Program-made: the position numbers and the translations under genes
Shown here: positions 35,288 to 43,250 of the stretch, piece after piece
Layout of the letters: each line of letters opens with the position of its first letter
Position numbering within the stretch: the stretch's first letter is position 1
Notes under the pieces: generated by a model
The model's input: only the letters and a program-made list of their open reading frames with translations
Databases searched by the model: none
What the model was told of the DNA's origin: nothing
Assembly: GCA_944321875.1 (NCBI GenBank)
Contig: CALUMX010000007.1
Coordinates: forward strand, 45,088-109,087
Length of the DNA stretch: 64,000 nucleotides
Source: an uncultured Muribaculaceae bacterium
GTDB taxonomy: Bacteria; Bacteroidota; Bacteroidia; Bacteroidales; Muribaculaceae
Direction: 5' to 3'

Positions 35288-36340
35288 TTAATCCTGCCGG
35301 TATATGTGAACAATGCGATTCCCGTCAACCACTTCATCCCACACTCTACCTTGCGGAATATCAACGGCTTTCACGCCCTCTCCCAACCGACGGGATGACT
35401 GCTCGACACGGATTTCGTCCCACAACCCGGCATCCAGGAATTGCTGTTGCAATCGCGGGCCTCCTTCCACCAGCAACGACGTGACACCGCGCATGTAGAG
35501 TTGCGAACAGATGGATTGAATGGGATGAGCTAAGTCGGCAATAATCTCTATCTCAACATTTTTCTCCACATTCTGAAGCGGTTCGGCAAGCATCAGCAGC
35601 GTGGGCTGACCATCCGACAGCACCCGATAGTTTCTCCCGGAGAACTCGCCTCGGCTGCTGACCACCACACGCAACGGCTGACGGCCACTCCAATGCCGGG
35701 CTGTCAAGGAAGGATTGTCCATTCGTACCGTATGGGCACCCACCATAATGGCATCCACTTCCGTACGCAATTTATGGGAAAGCATCAGTGTCTTTGGTGT
35801 AGAGAACGCTTCAGCCGTTTCATCGGCAGAACGGACTCTGTCAACGAAATGGTCACTGCTTTCAGCCCATTTCATAATAATATAAGGACGCTGACGCGTA
35901 TGGGCCGTCATAAATACGGCGTTCAAGGCCTTGCATTCTTCCTCAAGAACACCCGTAACGACCTCGCACCCCGTGTCCCGAAGCATACGGATGCCTCGCC
36001 CGCTCACTTCTTTAAACGGGTCGAGAGAACCTATAACCACCCGGGGAATCTTGCGGTCGATAATCAGTTTGCTGCACGGCGGCGTTTTTCCGTAGTGTGA
36101 ACAGGGTTCAAGAGTAACATAAATGGTACTTTCCGGCAACAACCGCGAATCGGCTTCGGAAACGGAGGCCACGGCATTGACCTCGGCATGGCCTTCCCCA
36201 AACCGGCGATGGAATCCTTCTCCGATTATTCGCCCATCGGCTACGATAACCGCCCCCACCATCGGGTTCGGTGAAACGCTCCCCCGCCCCAACCGGGCAA
36301 GTTGAAGCGCACGTCGCATATATTTCTCTTCTATCATCAT
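35288..36340 (-). CDS. ribD: Bifunctional pyrimidine deaminase/reductase of riboflavin synthesis
   Basis: RibD performs the second and third steps of riboflavin synthesis: deamination of the diaminopyrimidine, then NADPH-dependent reduction of the ribosyl group. The 350-residue product has both domains. The deaminase zinc site is clear: His51 and Glu53 in GHAEVNAVASV, Cys80 in LEPCSHYGKTPPC and Cys89. The reductase part starts around residue 150 with RPYIIMKWAESSD and includes KLRTEVDAIMVGAHTVRMDNPSLTAR (about 191-216) and LLVEGGPRLQQQF. Divergent from prmC with a 98-bp gap. No FMN riboswitch is visible upstream, and no other rib gene is nearby. Confidence 0.97.
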   Translation of the reverse strand: MMIEEKYMRRALQLARLGRGSVSPNPMVGAVIVADGRIIGEGFHRRFGEGHAEVNAVASVSEADSRLLPESTIYVTLEPCSHYGKTPPCSKLIIDRKIPRVVIGSLDPFKEVSGRGIRMLRDTGCEVVTGVLEEECKALNAVFMTAHTRQRPYIIMKWAESSDHFVDRVRSADETAEAFSTPKTLMLSHKLRTEVDAIMVGAHTVRMDNPSLTARHWSGRQPLRVVVSSRGEFSGRNYRVLSDGQPTLLMLAEPLQNVEKNVEIEIIADLAHPIQSICSQLYMRGVTSLLVEGGPRLQQQFLDAGLWDEIRVEQSSRRLGEGVKAVDIPQGRVWDEVVDGNRIVHIYRQD

Positions 36341-36398
36341 AATTCTAAACCATACAGTAATGCCTCGGCATAGCCACTCCCGAAAACTGTGTTTTCTG

Positions 36399-36430
36399 CT
36401 TGTCTCTGCGCTCGGCTTTCACTATCTTTG
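36399..36430 (+). promoter_or_regulatory. Promoter of prmC-recX-comF
   Basis: CTTG at 36399-36402 (3 of 4) and TATCTTTG at 36423-36430 (perfect) are 20 bp apart. Transcription should begin near 36436, so the ATG at 36439 would have almost no leader. Confidence 0.75.
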
Positions 36431-36438
36431 TCCATACT

Positions 36439-37308
36439 ATGGCAGAACAAACTCTCGAACAAGCATTGGGCTTTATCCGACAGCGGTTACAGCCTAAATA
36501 CACAAAAGGTGAGACGGAAGCCTTTATCCGAATCATCTTCAGGCATCTCATGCACTATGAGGCAGTGGACATTTTACTGCACAAAGATAGTGTTTTGCCC
36601 GATTTTATCAGTACGAAAATAGAGAAAGTAGTCGACGAATTGCTCAACGACCGCCCTATTCAATATATTTTCGGAGAAACTTACTTCCACGGACACGTAT
36701 TCGGCGTGGATTCCTCCACACTCATCCCCCGGCCGGAAACGGAGGAGCTCGTTGACTGGATTGTGGATTCACACCCCGAAAAGGACCTGTCGGTGCTCGA
36801 CGCCGGAACGGGCAGCGGCTGCATCGCCATCTCACTGGCGCTGGCGCTGAAATTTGCGGAAGTAACAGCCATCGACATTTCGGAAGGCGCATTGGCAAAA
36901 GCCGGAGAGAACGCCCGCCGGCTGAAGGCATCGGTACGTTTCGAAAAGGCCGACATTCTGAGTCTTTCCGCATCCGACGGCCGTCGGTACGACCTCATCG
37001 TGAGCAATCCGCCCTATATCGCCGACTCCGAACGGTCGGCAATGGAGCGCAACGTGCTTGACTACGAACCGGCGACGGCCCTGTTTGTCCCCGACAACGA
37101 CGCGCTGCGTTTCTACCGTGCCCTTGCCCGCTATGCCAAGGACGCACTGAAGCCGGGTGGCCGCCTGTATTTTGAAATCAACAGCCGTTTCCCGGAGGAA
37201 ATGCGCCAATTGCTGAAAGAGGAAGGCTTCTGCGACATCGAACTCCGACGCGACATGCAGGGACTCTACCGCTTCGCTGCCGGAACGAAAGGAGGACACA
37301 ATGGCTAA
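36439..37308 (+). CDS. prmC: Peptide chain release factor N5-glutamine methyltransferase
   Basis: PrmC methylates the Gln of the GGQ motif in release factors RF1 and RF2, improving translation termination. The ATG at 36439 gives 289 residues (MAEQTLEQALGFIRQRL); the frame extends upstream but those codons overlap the promoter. SAM-binding motif VLDAGTGSGCIAISLAL (about 119-135), catalytic NPPYIADSER (about 191-200) and RPIQYIFGETYFHG are all diagnostic. It is the first gene of prmC-recX-comF, and its end overlaps recX by 8 bp. The -7 box ends only 8 bp before the ATG, implying a nearly leaderless mRNA. Confidence 0.96.
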   Translation: MAEQTLEQALGFIRQRLQPKYTKGETEAFIRIIFRHLMHYEAVDILLHKDSVLPDFISTKIEKVVDELLNDRPIQYIFGETYFHGHVFGVDSSTLIPRPETEELVDWIVDSHPEKDLSVLDAGTGSGCIAISLALALKFAEVTAIDISEGALAKAGENARRLKASVRFEKADILSLSASDGRRYDLIVSNPPYIADSERSAMERNVLDYEPATALFVPDNDALRFYRALARYAKDALKPGGRLYFEINSRFPEEMRQLLKEEGFCDIELRRDMQGLYRFAAGTKGGHNG

Positions 37309-37819
37309 AAAACCGCTGTCCTTCGACAACGCGCTGGAGCGTGCCGCCGCCTGGTGCTCGCGAGCCGAACACTCCCGGCTGGAAATCATCAAAAAGCTGC
37401 GCCGTCTGGGGGTGACTCCCGACGTGGCTGAAAAAGTGGCCGAACGCCTTGAGGAAAACGGATTTATCGATGAGGAACGCTTTGCCCGAGCCTTCGTCTA
37501 CGACAAATCGCGCTTCGAATACTGGGGGCGCACTAAAATCCGCTATCAGCTCCGCCAACTGGGCGTTTCCGCCGCCGTAGCGGAAAGTGCGCTTGAAGAA
37601 ATAGACGAGGAGGAATATGTGCGCAATCTCACCATGCTGCTTCAGGCAAAATTCCGCTCGCTTCCCGACAGTTCTGACCCTTACAAACAAAAAAACGCCC
37701 TCTACCGCTATGCCATGACACGCGGTTTCGAAAGCCGGCATATCACCCCGATTGTCACCTCCCTGATAAAGGGTGCTGACGATTTCGAAGACTCTCTTTC
37801 CGACGACTCATGCGACTGA
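37301..37819 (+). CDS. recX: Regulatory protein RecX
   Basis: RecX limits RecA filament growth. The 172-residue product is a set of three-helix repeats, with the family pattern AAAWCSRAEHSRLEIIKKL (about 15-33), RLEENGFIDEERFARAFVYDK (about 48-68) and RFEYWGRTKIRYQLRQLGV (about 70-88). Length and motif order are normal. The gene overlaps both neighbours (prmC by 8 bp, comF by 10 bp), so translation is probably coupled. GGAGG, six bases before the ATG, looks like a Shine-Dalgarno sequence but also encodes prmC codons and is probably incidental. Confidence 0.92.
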   Translation: MAKKPLSFDNALERAAAWCSRAEHSRLEIIKKLRRLGVTPDVAEKVAERLEENGFIDEERFARAFVYDKSRFEYWGRTKIRYQLRQLGVSAAVAESALEEIDEEEYVRNLTMLLQAKFRSLPDSSDPYKQKNALYRYAMTRGFESRHITPIVTSLIKGADDFEDSLSDDSCD

Positions 37820-38508
37820 CCTACCTGTTAAAGAGCCTGGCTGACCTGTTCTCACCCGCCTGCTGCCCCGTCTGCGGATGCCATCTGAACGACGGAGAGA
37901 AAGGCCTGTGCCTGCAATGCCATCTCGAGATGCCCCGGCTTCGCTTCTCAGCCGACGGTAAAATGCCCGAGGTGGAACAGCTCTTTACCGGCTGCCAAAT
38001 TGTAACCCATGCCGTGTCCTGCTTTGCCTACAGCCGACAGAGCCGTTATGCCGAGATTCTGAAAGACCTGAAGTACCACCACGCCCCACAGGCAGCCCTC
38101 CACCTTGCCCGCGGCTTTGCCGAAGAACTGAAGAAACGCGGATATTTTGACGGAGTAGACGAAATCATCCCGGTCCCGCTCCACCGCTCCAAACTGAAAA
38201 AGCGCGGCTACAACCAGAGCCTCCTGATAGCCCAGGTGCTGGCCGAAGTAGCACAAATTCCTGTCGGTGAAGGACTGAAAGCCATCAAGCCTCATGCCAC
38301 TCAGACCGCCAAGGACACGGAGGAACGCCATCGCAACGTGGGCGATGTGTTCCGCGCCTCTCGCATGGAAGGACGCCATGTACTGCTCGTCGACGATGTG
38401 ATTACCACCGGCGCGACCCTGACCGCCTGCTGCGACGCTCTGCAGGCCGCCGGAGCGGCATCCGTAAAAATCGTCTCCCTGGCTTTTGCCGGCGCATTAA
38501 ATTACTGA
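37810..38508 (+). CDS. comF: ComF family phosphoribosyltransferase-like protein
   Basis: ComF proteins are PRPP-fold proteins tied to DNA uptake in naturally transformable bacteria; in Bacteroidetes the role is less clear. The 232-residue product has an N-terminal zinc ribbon (CCPVCGCHLNDGEKGLCLQC, about 18-37) and a C-terminal PRTase domain with VPLHRSKLKKRGYNQSLLIA (about 118-137) and PRPP loop VLLVDDVITTGATL (about 194-207). All key sites are intact. It ends the prmC-recX-comF transcript; no obvious terminator follows before the pyrE promoter. Confidence 0.92.
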   Translation: MRLTYLLKSLADLFSPACCPVCGCHLNDGEKGLCLQCHLEMPRLRFSADGKMPEVEQLFTGCQIVTHAVSCFAYSRQSRYAEILKDLKYHHAPQAALHLARGFAEELKKRGYFDGVDEIIPVPLHRSKLKKRGYNQSLLIAQVLAEVAQIPVGEGLKAIKPHATQTAKDTEERHRNVGDVFRASRMEGRHVLLVDDVITTGATLTACCDALQAAGAASVKIVSLAFAGALNY

Positions 38509-38550
38509 CAAAAAATATAGGACAAGACACATTTTTTCAATTATAATTAC

Positions 38551-38558
38551 TAACTTTG
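38551..38558 (+). promoter_or_regulatory. -7 element of pyrE
   Basis: TAACTTTG is a perfect TAnnTTTG match, 84 bp upstream of the pyrE ATG. No TTTG lies at 19-21 bp upstream, so strength is uncertain. The predicted leader of about 77 bases holds a short ORF. Confidence 0.55.
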
Positions 38559-38579
38559 CCTTCAGAAAATTGGCTTCCT

Positions 38580-38630
38580 ATGGGTGTGTTTATCCGAGGG
38601 GGAGTCGGAAAAATACTTAACTATTTTTGA
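38580..38630 (+). other. Short ORF (16 codons) in the pyrE leader
   Basis: ATG at 38580 opens a frame reading MGVFIRGGVGKILNYF and stops with TGA at 38628-38630, 11 bases before the pyrE ATG. It begins about 15 bases after the expected transcript start. It could be a leader peptide affecting pyrE translation, or chance. Confidence 0.3.
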
Positions 38631-38641
38631 CCCAATTTATT

Positions 38642-39292
38642 ATGAAACAGTTAGAACGTCTTTTAGCAGAAAAGTTGCTTCGTATCAGTGCTATCAAATT
38701 GCAACCGGACAACCCATTCACATGGTCTTCAGGCTGGAACTCTCCGATATATACTGACAACCGCAAGACTTTGTCCTACCCTGACATCCGCAGCTTCATC
38801 AAAGTGGAACTTTCCCGTTTGATTATGGAAAACTTCCCTGAGGCAGAAGTGGTAGCCGGAGTTGCCACAGGTGCTATCGCACAGGGCGCATTGGTTGCCG
38901 ATACTCTCGGCGTGCCTTACATCTACGTTCGTTCTGCTCCAAAAGACCACGGTTTGGAAAACCTTATTGAAGGAAACCTCAAGCCGGGACAGAAAGTTGT
39001 GGTAATCGAAGACCTCGTTTCTACGGGCGGTAGCAGCTTGAAGGCTGTAGAAGCTATCCGTAACGCAGGTGCCGAAGTTGTCGGCATGGTTGCCATCTTC
39101 ACTTATCAATTCCCTGTTGCAGAAGCCAACTTCGAAAAAGCCGGTGTTAAATTGCTTACATTGAGCAACTACACAGCAATGCTGGAAGCCGCTTTGAAGA
39201 TTGACTATATTAAGGATACCGACGTTGAGACGCTCAAGCAATGGCGCGAAGATCCTGAAAACTGGACACCGAACACTACTATTGACGAATAA
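38642..39292 (+). CDS. pyrE: Orotate phosphoribosyltransferase
   Basis: PyrE joins orotate to PRPP, forming OMP in UMP synthesis. The ATG at 38642 gives 216 residues beginning MKQLERLLAEKLLRISAIKL; a TTG five codons upstream is less likely. Diagnostic segments are FTWSSGWNSPIYTDNR (about 26-41), VAGVATGAIAQGALVADTL (about 74-92), YVRSAPKDHG (about 96-105) and the PRPP loop VVVIEDLVSTGGSSLKA (about 118-134). It has its own -7 element. The SRPBCC gene follows 6 bp later, an arrangement also seen in other Bacteroidales to my knowledge. Confidence 0.97.
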   Translation: MKQLERLLAEKLLRISAIKLQPDNPFTWSSGWNSPIYTDNRKTLSYPDIRSFIKVELSRLIMENFPEAEVVAGVATGAIAQGALVADTLGVPYIYVRSAPKDHGLENLIEGNLKPGQKVVVIEDLVSTGGSSLKAVEAIRNAGAEVVGMVAIFTYQFPVAEANFEKAGVKLLTLSNYTAMLEAALKIDYIKDTDVETLKQWREDPENWTPNTTIDE

Positions 39293-39298
39293 TCTTAT

Positions 39299-39724
39299 AT
39301 GTCGACATTTAAAAGTTCTGAGAAAATAATTGCAGCACCCCGCTCAGTGGTCTATGCCAGACTGTCTGACTTGGAAAGTTTCCGCAGCCTCGCCGACAAC
39401 ATTCCGGAGAGCGCGCAAGCACAGATTGGAAACATCAAGATTGAGGGTGAGACTATCACACTGAATGCAAAACCGATTGGCGATATTTCGTTTCAGGTAA
39501 CAAAGCGTGTTGAAAACGAGTCTATCCGTCTGGAAACCGTCACTTCTCCGCTTCCGTTCTGCATCACAGTTTGCCTTGCCGATGATTCCGAGACGACAAC
39601 AAAGGCTCATGTAGAAATCGCTATCGAATTGAATCCGATTATCAAGCCGATGCTGTCAAAGCCTATCCAGGAAGCTGCCGAGAAATTTGCGGAACTGGTG
39701 GCTACAATTCCTTATAAAAACTAA
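39299..39724 (+). CDS. SRPBCC (START-like) domain protein
   Basis: A 141-residue soluble protein with the helix-grip fold pattern: N-terminal strand FKSSEKIIAAPRSVVYARLSD with the typical APxxxVYxxLSD opening, a central beta sheet (IKIEGETITLNAKPIGDISF) and a long C-terminal helix (KPMLSKPIQEAAEKFAELVA). Such proteins bind hydrophobic ligands. Its ligand is unknown, and the link to pyrE, 6 bp upstream, is positional only. A strong terminator follows 20 bp after the stop. Confidence 0.85.
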   Translation: MSTFKSSEKIIAAPRSVVYARLSDLESFRSLADNIPESAQAQIGNIKIEGETITLNAKPIGDISFQVTKRVENESIRLETVTSPLPFCITVCLADDSETTTKAHVEIAIELNPIIKPMLSKPIQEAAEKFAELVATIPYKN

Positions 39725-39744
39725 GCACAATCCTCTTATAGAAG

Positions 39745-39774
39745 AAAAAGCATCTCTCCGGAGATGCTTTTTTT
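39745..39774 (+). terminator. Terminator of pyrE-SRPBCC
   Basis: A perfect 12-bp stem (39745-39756 with 39761-39772) with a TCCG loop runs into TTTTTTTG. Confidence 0.93.
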
Positions 39775-39808
39775 GTTTCCGGTCCCTTACACATTCAGAG
39801 ACAGACAC

Positions 39809-39842
39809 AAAAAAATCCGGCGGGAATCCCCACCGGATTTTT
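39809..39842 (-). terminator. Terminator of efp
   Basis: A hairpin (39812-39820 and 39833-39841, with an inner GGG/CCC segment after one C-A mismatch) is followed on the minus strand by seven T residues. It lies 23 bp past the efp stop. Two independent terminators stand back to back between these convergent genes. Confidence 0.88.
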
Positions 39843-39864
39843 CAACATATTGAGTATGCAAAAA

Positions 39865-40431
39865 TTATGCTTTCACACGGCCTACATAAGAACCTTCGCG
39901 AGTATCAACCTCGATAATCTCACCTTCGTTGATGAACAAAGGAACGCGAACAGTAGCACCAGTCTCAACTGTAGCAGGCTTCAAAGTGTTGGTAGCAGTA
40001 TCACCCTTCAGACCCGGCTCAGTGTAAGTAATCTTCAATTGAGTCTTGATAGGCATTTCTGCGTAAAGCACTGTCTCAGTAGAAGCGTCAGACACAACCT
40101 CCACAACATCGCCTTCTTTCATGAAGTCAACACCTGTAATAAGGTCCTTGTGGATAGGAATTTGCTCGAAAGTCTCGTTGTTCATGAAGATAAAGTCGCC
40201 ACCTTCCTGATAGAGATACTGATACGGGCGACGTTCTACACGTACGTCTTCCAATTTTTCACCGATGTTGAAACGGCGTTCGAGTACGTAACCATTCACA
40301 ACGTCTTTCAATTTAGTACGCATGAATGTGTTTCCTTTACCTGGTTTTACATGAAGGAATTCGATAACGAAGTACAATTTGCCATCCATACGGATGCAAG
40401 TTCCGTTCTTAATGTCTTGAGCGTTAATCAT
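39865..40431 (-). CDS. efp: Elongation factor P
   Basis: EF-P relieves ribosome stalling at polyproline stretches. The 188-residue protein has the three-domain family length. Domain I carries the tip loop [13 protein letters not shown] with Lys32 at the position modified in other bacteria (beta-lysylated in E. coli). Domain III ends with the conserved [17 protein letters not shown]. No modification gene (epmA/epmB or ymfI type) is near. It is a single-gene transcript. Codons are strongly biased to a few favoured ones, as in other highly expressed genes. Confidence 0.97.
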   Translation of the reverse strand: MINAQDIKNGTCIRMDGKLYFVIEFLHVKPGKGNTFMRTKLKDVVNGYVLERRFNIGEKLEDVRVERRPYQYLYQEGGDFIFMNNETFEQIPIHKDLITGVDFMKEGDVVEVVSDASTETVLYAEMPIKTQLKITYTEPGLKGDTATNTLKPATVETGATVRVPLFINEGEIIEVDTREGSYVGRVKA

Positions 40432-40471
40432 ATAATTATATGTAAAAGTTATTGTTCTGTCAATATGGGTG

Positions 40472-40479
40472 CAAAGTTA
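40472..40479 (-). promoter_or_regulatory. -7 element of efp
   Basis: On the minus strand TAACTTTG, a perfect match, 41 bp upstream of the efp ATG. The nearest -33-like CTTG is 25 bp away, longer than usual. Confidence 0.5.
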
Positions 40480-40592
40480 CCAATTTTTTCCCGAATAATT
40501 GACACAAGAGTTCAAAAAGTTTCTTTTCAGAAGTCTTGTTACTCAATATTTTTTGTAATTTTACGCCATCAATCCTTAACTACAGTTTTTTT

Positions 40593-41762
40593 ATGCGCAT
40601 TTTCAGACCTTTAGTTATCATATTTGTTGCAATTTTCAGTCTGCTCTCTTTCTCGTCCTGCGGCGACGGCGATGACCCTGTCGTACCGAAGGAACGCACC
40701 CTGTTCATGTTCTTCCCTTGGACGGGAGACCTCACCAGCTATTTCAAACGAAACATCGAGGATATGGAACAGGCCATCCAGAGCCACGGACTGAAAGACC
40801 AGCGTGTCATCGTCTACTTTGCCGATTCCCCCACTTCGGCTGAGTTGTTTGAAATCGCATGGCAGAACGAAACAGCCGTGCGCCGCCCTCTCAAGACTTA
40901 CGAAACACTGAACACGAAGTCACCGGAGGCCATTGCCGCCCTGCTTTCCGACATCAAGACCATCGCACCCGCACGCCAATACTCCATGACCATCGGCTGC
41001 CATGGATTTGGATGGGTCGAATCGAAAAACAGCAGTTACGTCGCAGCTCAGCGCGCACGCCGCCCTCAGGGAGAATACCATATCACCCGCTATTTCGGAG
41101 GCAGCACCCCACAATATCAAATCGACATCGACACTTTCCGCCAGGCCATTGAAACGGCCGGCATGCACTTCAACTACATCCTGTTTGACGACTGCTACAT
41201 GGCATCGATTGAGGTAGCCTATGAACTGCGCAACACGACCGATGTCATCATCGCCTCCACCTGCGAGATGATGGGTCCCGGACTGCCCTACAAAACCGTA
41301 GGCCCGCACCTGCTCGGCACTCCCGACTATAAGGCTGCCTGCGATGAGTTTTTCAAATTTTACTCCTCCTACACGGTTCCCTGCGGCACTCTGAGCGTCA
41401 TCAACTGTCTTGAGGTAGGCAACATGGCACAACTCATGAAGGACCTCAACAGCCAGACCACCGACCTGTCGGCACAGGAACTGCTGTCGGTTCAGAAATT
41501 CGACGGCTTCTACCCTGTCATTTTCTTCGACATGGAAAGCTACGTCAAGACCCGTTGCCGCAACAACACCGCACTCTACAACGCATTTGCCCGACAGCTG
41601 CAGTCTACAGTCATCTACGAGGTTCACACTCCGCAATACTATTCAGCCAGCTCAGGATACGAGGACCTCAACACCAGCTCTGGTGTCAGCATATCCGACC
41701 CGTCCGTCAACAACATCGCGGCCGGTAAGAAGGAAACATCCTGGTGGAAAGCTACGCACTGA
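40593..41762 (+). CDS. Clostripain-related (C11 family) cysteine peptidase lipoprotein
   Basis: A predicted lipid-anchored cysteine endopeptidase that would cut after basic residues. The ATG at 40593 gives 389 residues beginning MRIFRPLVIIFVAIFSLLSF, with lipobox SFSSC at the end of the signal peptide; codons upstream of this ATG have no signal character. The catalytic His is in IGCHGFGW (about residue 137) and the Cys in FDDCYMASIEVAYEL (about 201), the C11 dyad in correct order and spacing. The C-terminus overlaps the convergent MATE gene by 11 bp. Family members in Bacteroides include fragipain, which processes toxins; the substrate here is unknown. Confidence 0.88.
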   Translation: MRIFRPLVIIFVAIFSLLSFSSCGDGDDPVVPKERTLFMFFPWTGDLTSYFKRNIEDMEQAIQSHGLKDQRVIVYFADSPTSAELFEIAWQNETAVRRPLKTYETLNTKSPEAIAALLSDIKTIAPARQYSMTIGCHGFGWVESKNSSYVAAQRARRPQGEYHITRYFGGSTPQYQIDIDTFRQAIETAGMHFNYILFDDCYMASIEVAYELRNTTDVIIASTCEMMGPGLPYKTVGPHLLGTPDYKAACDEFFKFYSSYTVPCGTLSVINCLEVGNMAQLMKDLNSQTTDLSAQELLSVQKFDGFYPVIFFDMESYVKTRCRNNTALYNAFARQLQSTVIYEVHTPQYYSASSGYEDLNTSSGVSISDPSVNNIAAGKKETSWWKATH

Positions 41763-43098
41763 TACGACGGCCGCGCAGATAGAAAATCGCAACGGACAGA
41801 ACCGTGCAAATCTCTGAGAACGGCATGGCCAGCCAGATGCCGGCCTCTCCCATCACCAACGGGAGCAACAGAAAGAAGGGAACCATAAACAGACAGCCGC
41901 GCATCAGAGCGAATACCGTTGCCGGCTTTACCCGCTCCACACTCTGATAGTAACCTACCACCGTCAGATTGAGGATAAAGGCCGTAAATCCTACGGAGAA
42001 CAACGGGAAACCGCCGATAGCTATGCGTGCCGCACGCCCCTCCGGCGAAACAAAGAGGCTGACCAGAAATTCAGGGAACACCACGAACATAACCGTCACC
42101 AGCAGTCCGCACAACACTGCCACACGCAGTGCCACCCGCGTCACCTTAGCCACCCTGCCCATTTCTCCCGCTCCGTAATTATAGCTGATTACAGGCTGAG
42201 CCGACTGTGCGATGGCATTGCCCACCATAAAGACAAACGGAGCATAGTAGCAGGCAATTCCGAACGCCCCGACACCGTCGTCACCGAGATAATGCATGAA
42301 CACCTGATTGCCGACAAACATCAGGACGGCGAGCGTTGCCTCGTTCAGAAGTGAAGACGAACCCACCCGGCACTGCAATGCCAGGTTGCGGAAAGCCTGT
42401 CTCATCCCTCTCGCCGTCCACGGCAGCCGGCAAAGGCGCAACGTGCGTGCCTTGAAAGCGATGTAGCCGCCGACAATCAGACCGCCGGTCGCAAGGCTAA
42501 TCGAAGTGGCGACACCCGCACCAAACAGCCCCATATCAAGCGGAAATATAAACAGCCAGTCAAGAAAGGCATTCTCCACAGCCGCCAGAACGCTGCAAAG
42601 CATGGCCAGACGGGGAGCACCGTCCAGACGGATGACAAACAGGCCGACCGTAATCCACATCTGAAAAATCCAGGAAGGCACAAACGATACAATGTAGTCG
42701 ACCACCAACGACATCAGCGTCGGCGACGAGCCCAGCAGCAAGGCCGTCCGTTCGGGAAAAAGCAGCATCAGCAGCTCGGCAACAGCCGACACGACCGTAA
42801 CCAGAATCATTGCCTGCGTCACGTTGACCCGAGCCGAAAGCACCTTGCCCCTCGACAGCAAAATGGAAGCCGCCACCGAGCAACCGGCTCCGACCATCAA
42901 GGCCACACCCGTAAAAATCATATAAACAGGAATCAGAATGTTGACGGCCGCAATACCGTCACTGCCCACTCCCTGCCCGATGAAAATACCGTCAATCGCC
43001 GTAACGGCCGATATGCTCAGCATACCGATAAGCGTGGGGAGGAATATTTTGGAAAACAATCCCGTAACATTGTCTGAATTCAAATCAAATTTTTCCAT
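41752..43098 (-). CDS. MATE family efflux transporter
   Basis: A 448-residue inner-membrane protein with about twelve transmembrane helices in two similar halves, beginning FDLNSDNVTGLFSKIFLPTLIGMLSISAVTAIDGIFIGQGVG; this opening is typical of the MATE group that exports drugs or other cationic compounds with Na+ or H+ exchange. The second half repeats the pattern (FRNLALQCRVGSSSLLNEATLAVLMFVGNQVF, about 225-256). It is divergent from an AraC-type regulator with a 152-bp shared control region, so that protein is its likely regulator. The substrate is unknown. Confidence 0.93.
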   Translation of the reverse strand: MEKFDLNSDNVTGLFSKIFLPTLIGMLSISAVTAIDGIFIGQGVGSDGIAAVNILIPVYMIFTGVALMVGAGCSVAASILLSRGKVLSARVNVTQAMILVTVVSAVAELLMLLFPERTALLLGSSPTLMSLVVDYIVSFVPSWIFQMWITVGLFVIRLDGAPRLAMLCSVLAAVENAFLDWLFIFPLDMGLFGAGVATSISLATGGLIVGGYIAFKARTLRLCRLPWTARGMRQAFRNLALQCRVGSSSLLNEATLAVLMFVGNQVFMHYLGDDGVGAFGIACYYAPFVFMVGNAIAQSAQPVISYNYGAGEMGRVAKVTRVALRVAVLCGLLVTVMFVVFPEFLVSLFVSPEGRAARIAIGGFPLFSVGFTAFILNLTVVGYYQSVERVKPATVFALMRGCLFMVPFFLLLPLVMGEAGIWLAMPFSEICTVLSVAIFYLRGRRISA

Positions 43099-43123
43099 CT
43101 CAGTTGCTTTTTTTTGACGAATG

Positions 43124-43227
43124 CAAAATTACCATTCCTTCCACGATATAAAACGATACAATTCTTTACATATCCGACATTTTTCGATACAAAAATTTCC
43201 TCACCCGGAATTTTTATTCTATCTTTC
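43124..43227. promoter_or_regulatory. Divergent control region of the MATE and AraC genes with CGATA repeats
   Basis: On the minus strand TAATTTTG (complement of 43124-43131) is a perfect -7 for the MATE gene, 26 bp from its ATG. On the plus strand TTTC (43196-43199) and TATCTTTC (43220-43227), 20 bp apart, form a weaker promoter for the AraC gene. Between them CGATA occurs three times in the same orientation at 43144, 43154 and 43185; the last two extend to CGATACAA. Spacings of 10 and 31 bp place all copies on one face of the helix, as expected for AraC-family direct-repeat operators. Confidence 0.45.
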
Positions 43228-43250
43228 AACCCGTAAAAACAACAACACCC

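Noticed and set aside
36341..36438. FMN riboswitch upstream of ribD
   Set aside because: The 98-bp gap is short and shows none of the conserved RFN-element helices.
37291..37295. Shine-Dalgarno GGAGG before recX
   Set aside because: It codes for prmC residues, and no other gene in the window uses a consistent SD; probably incidental.
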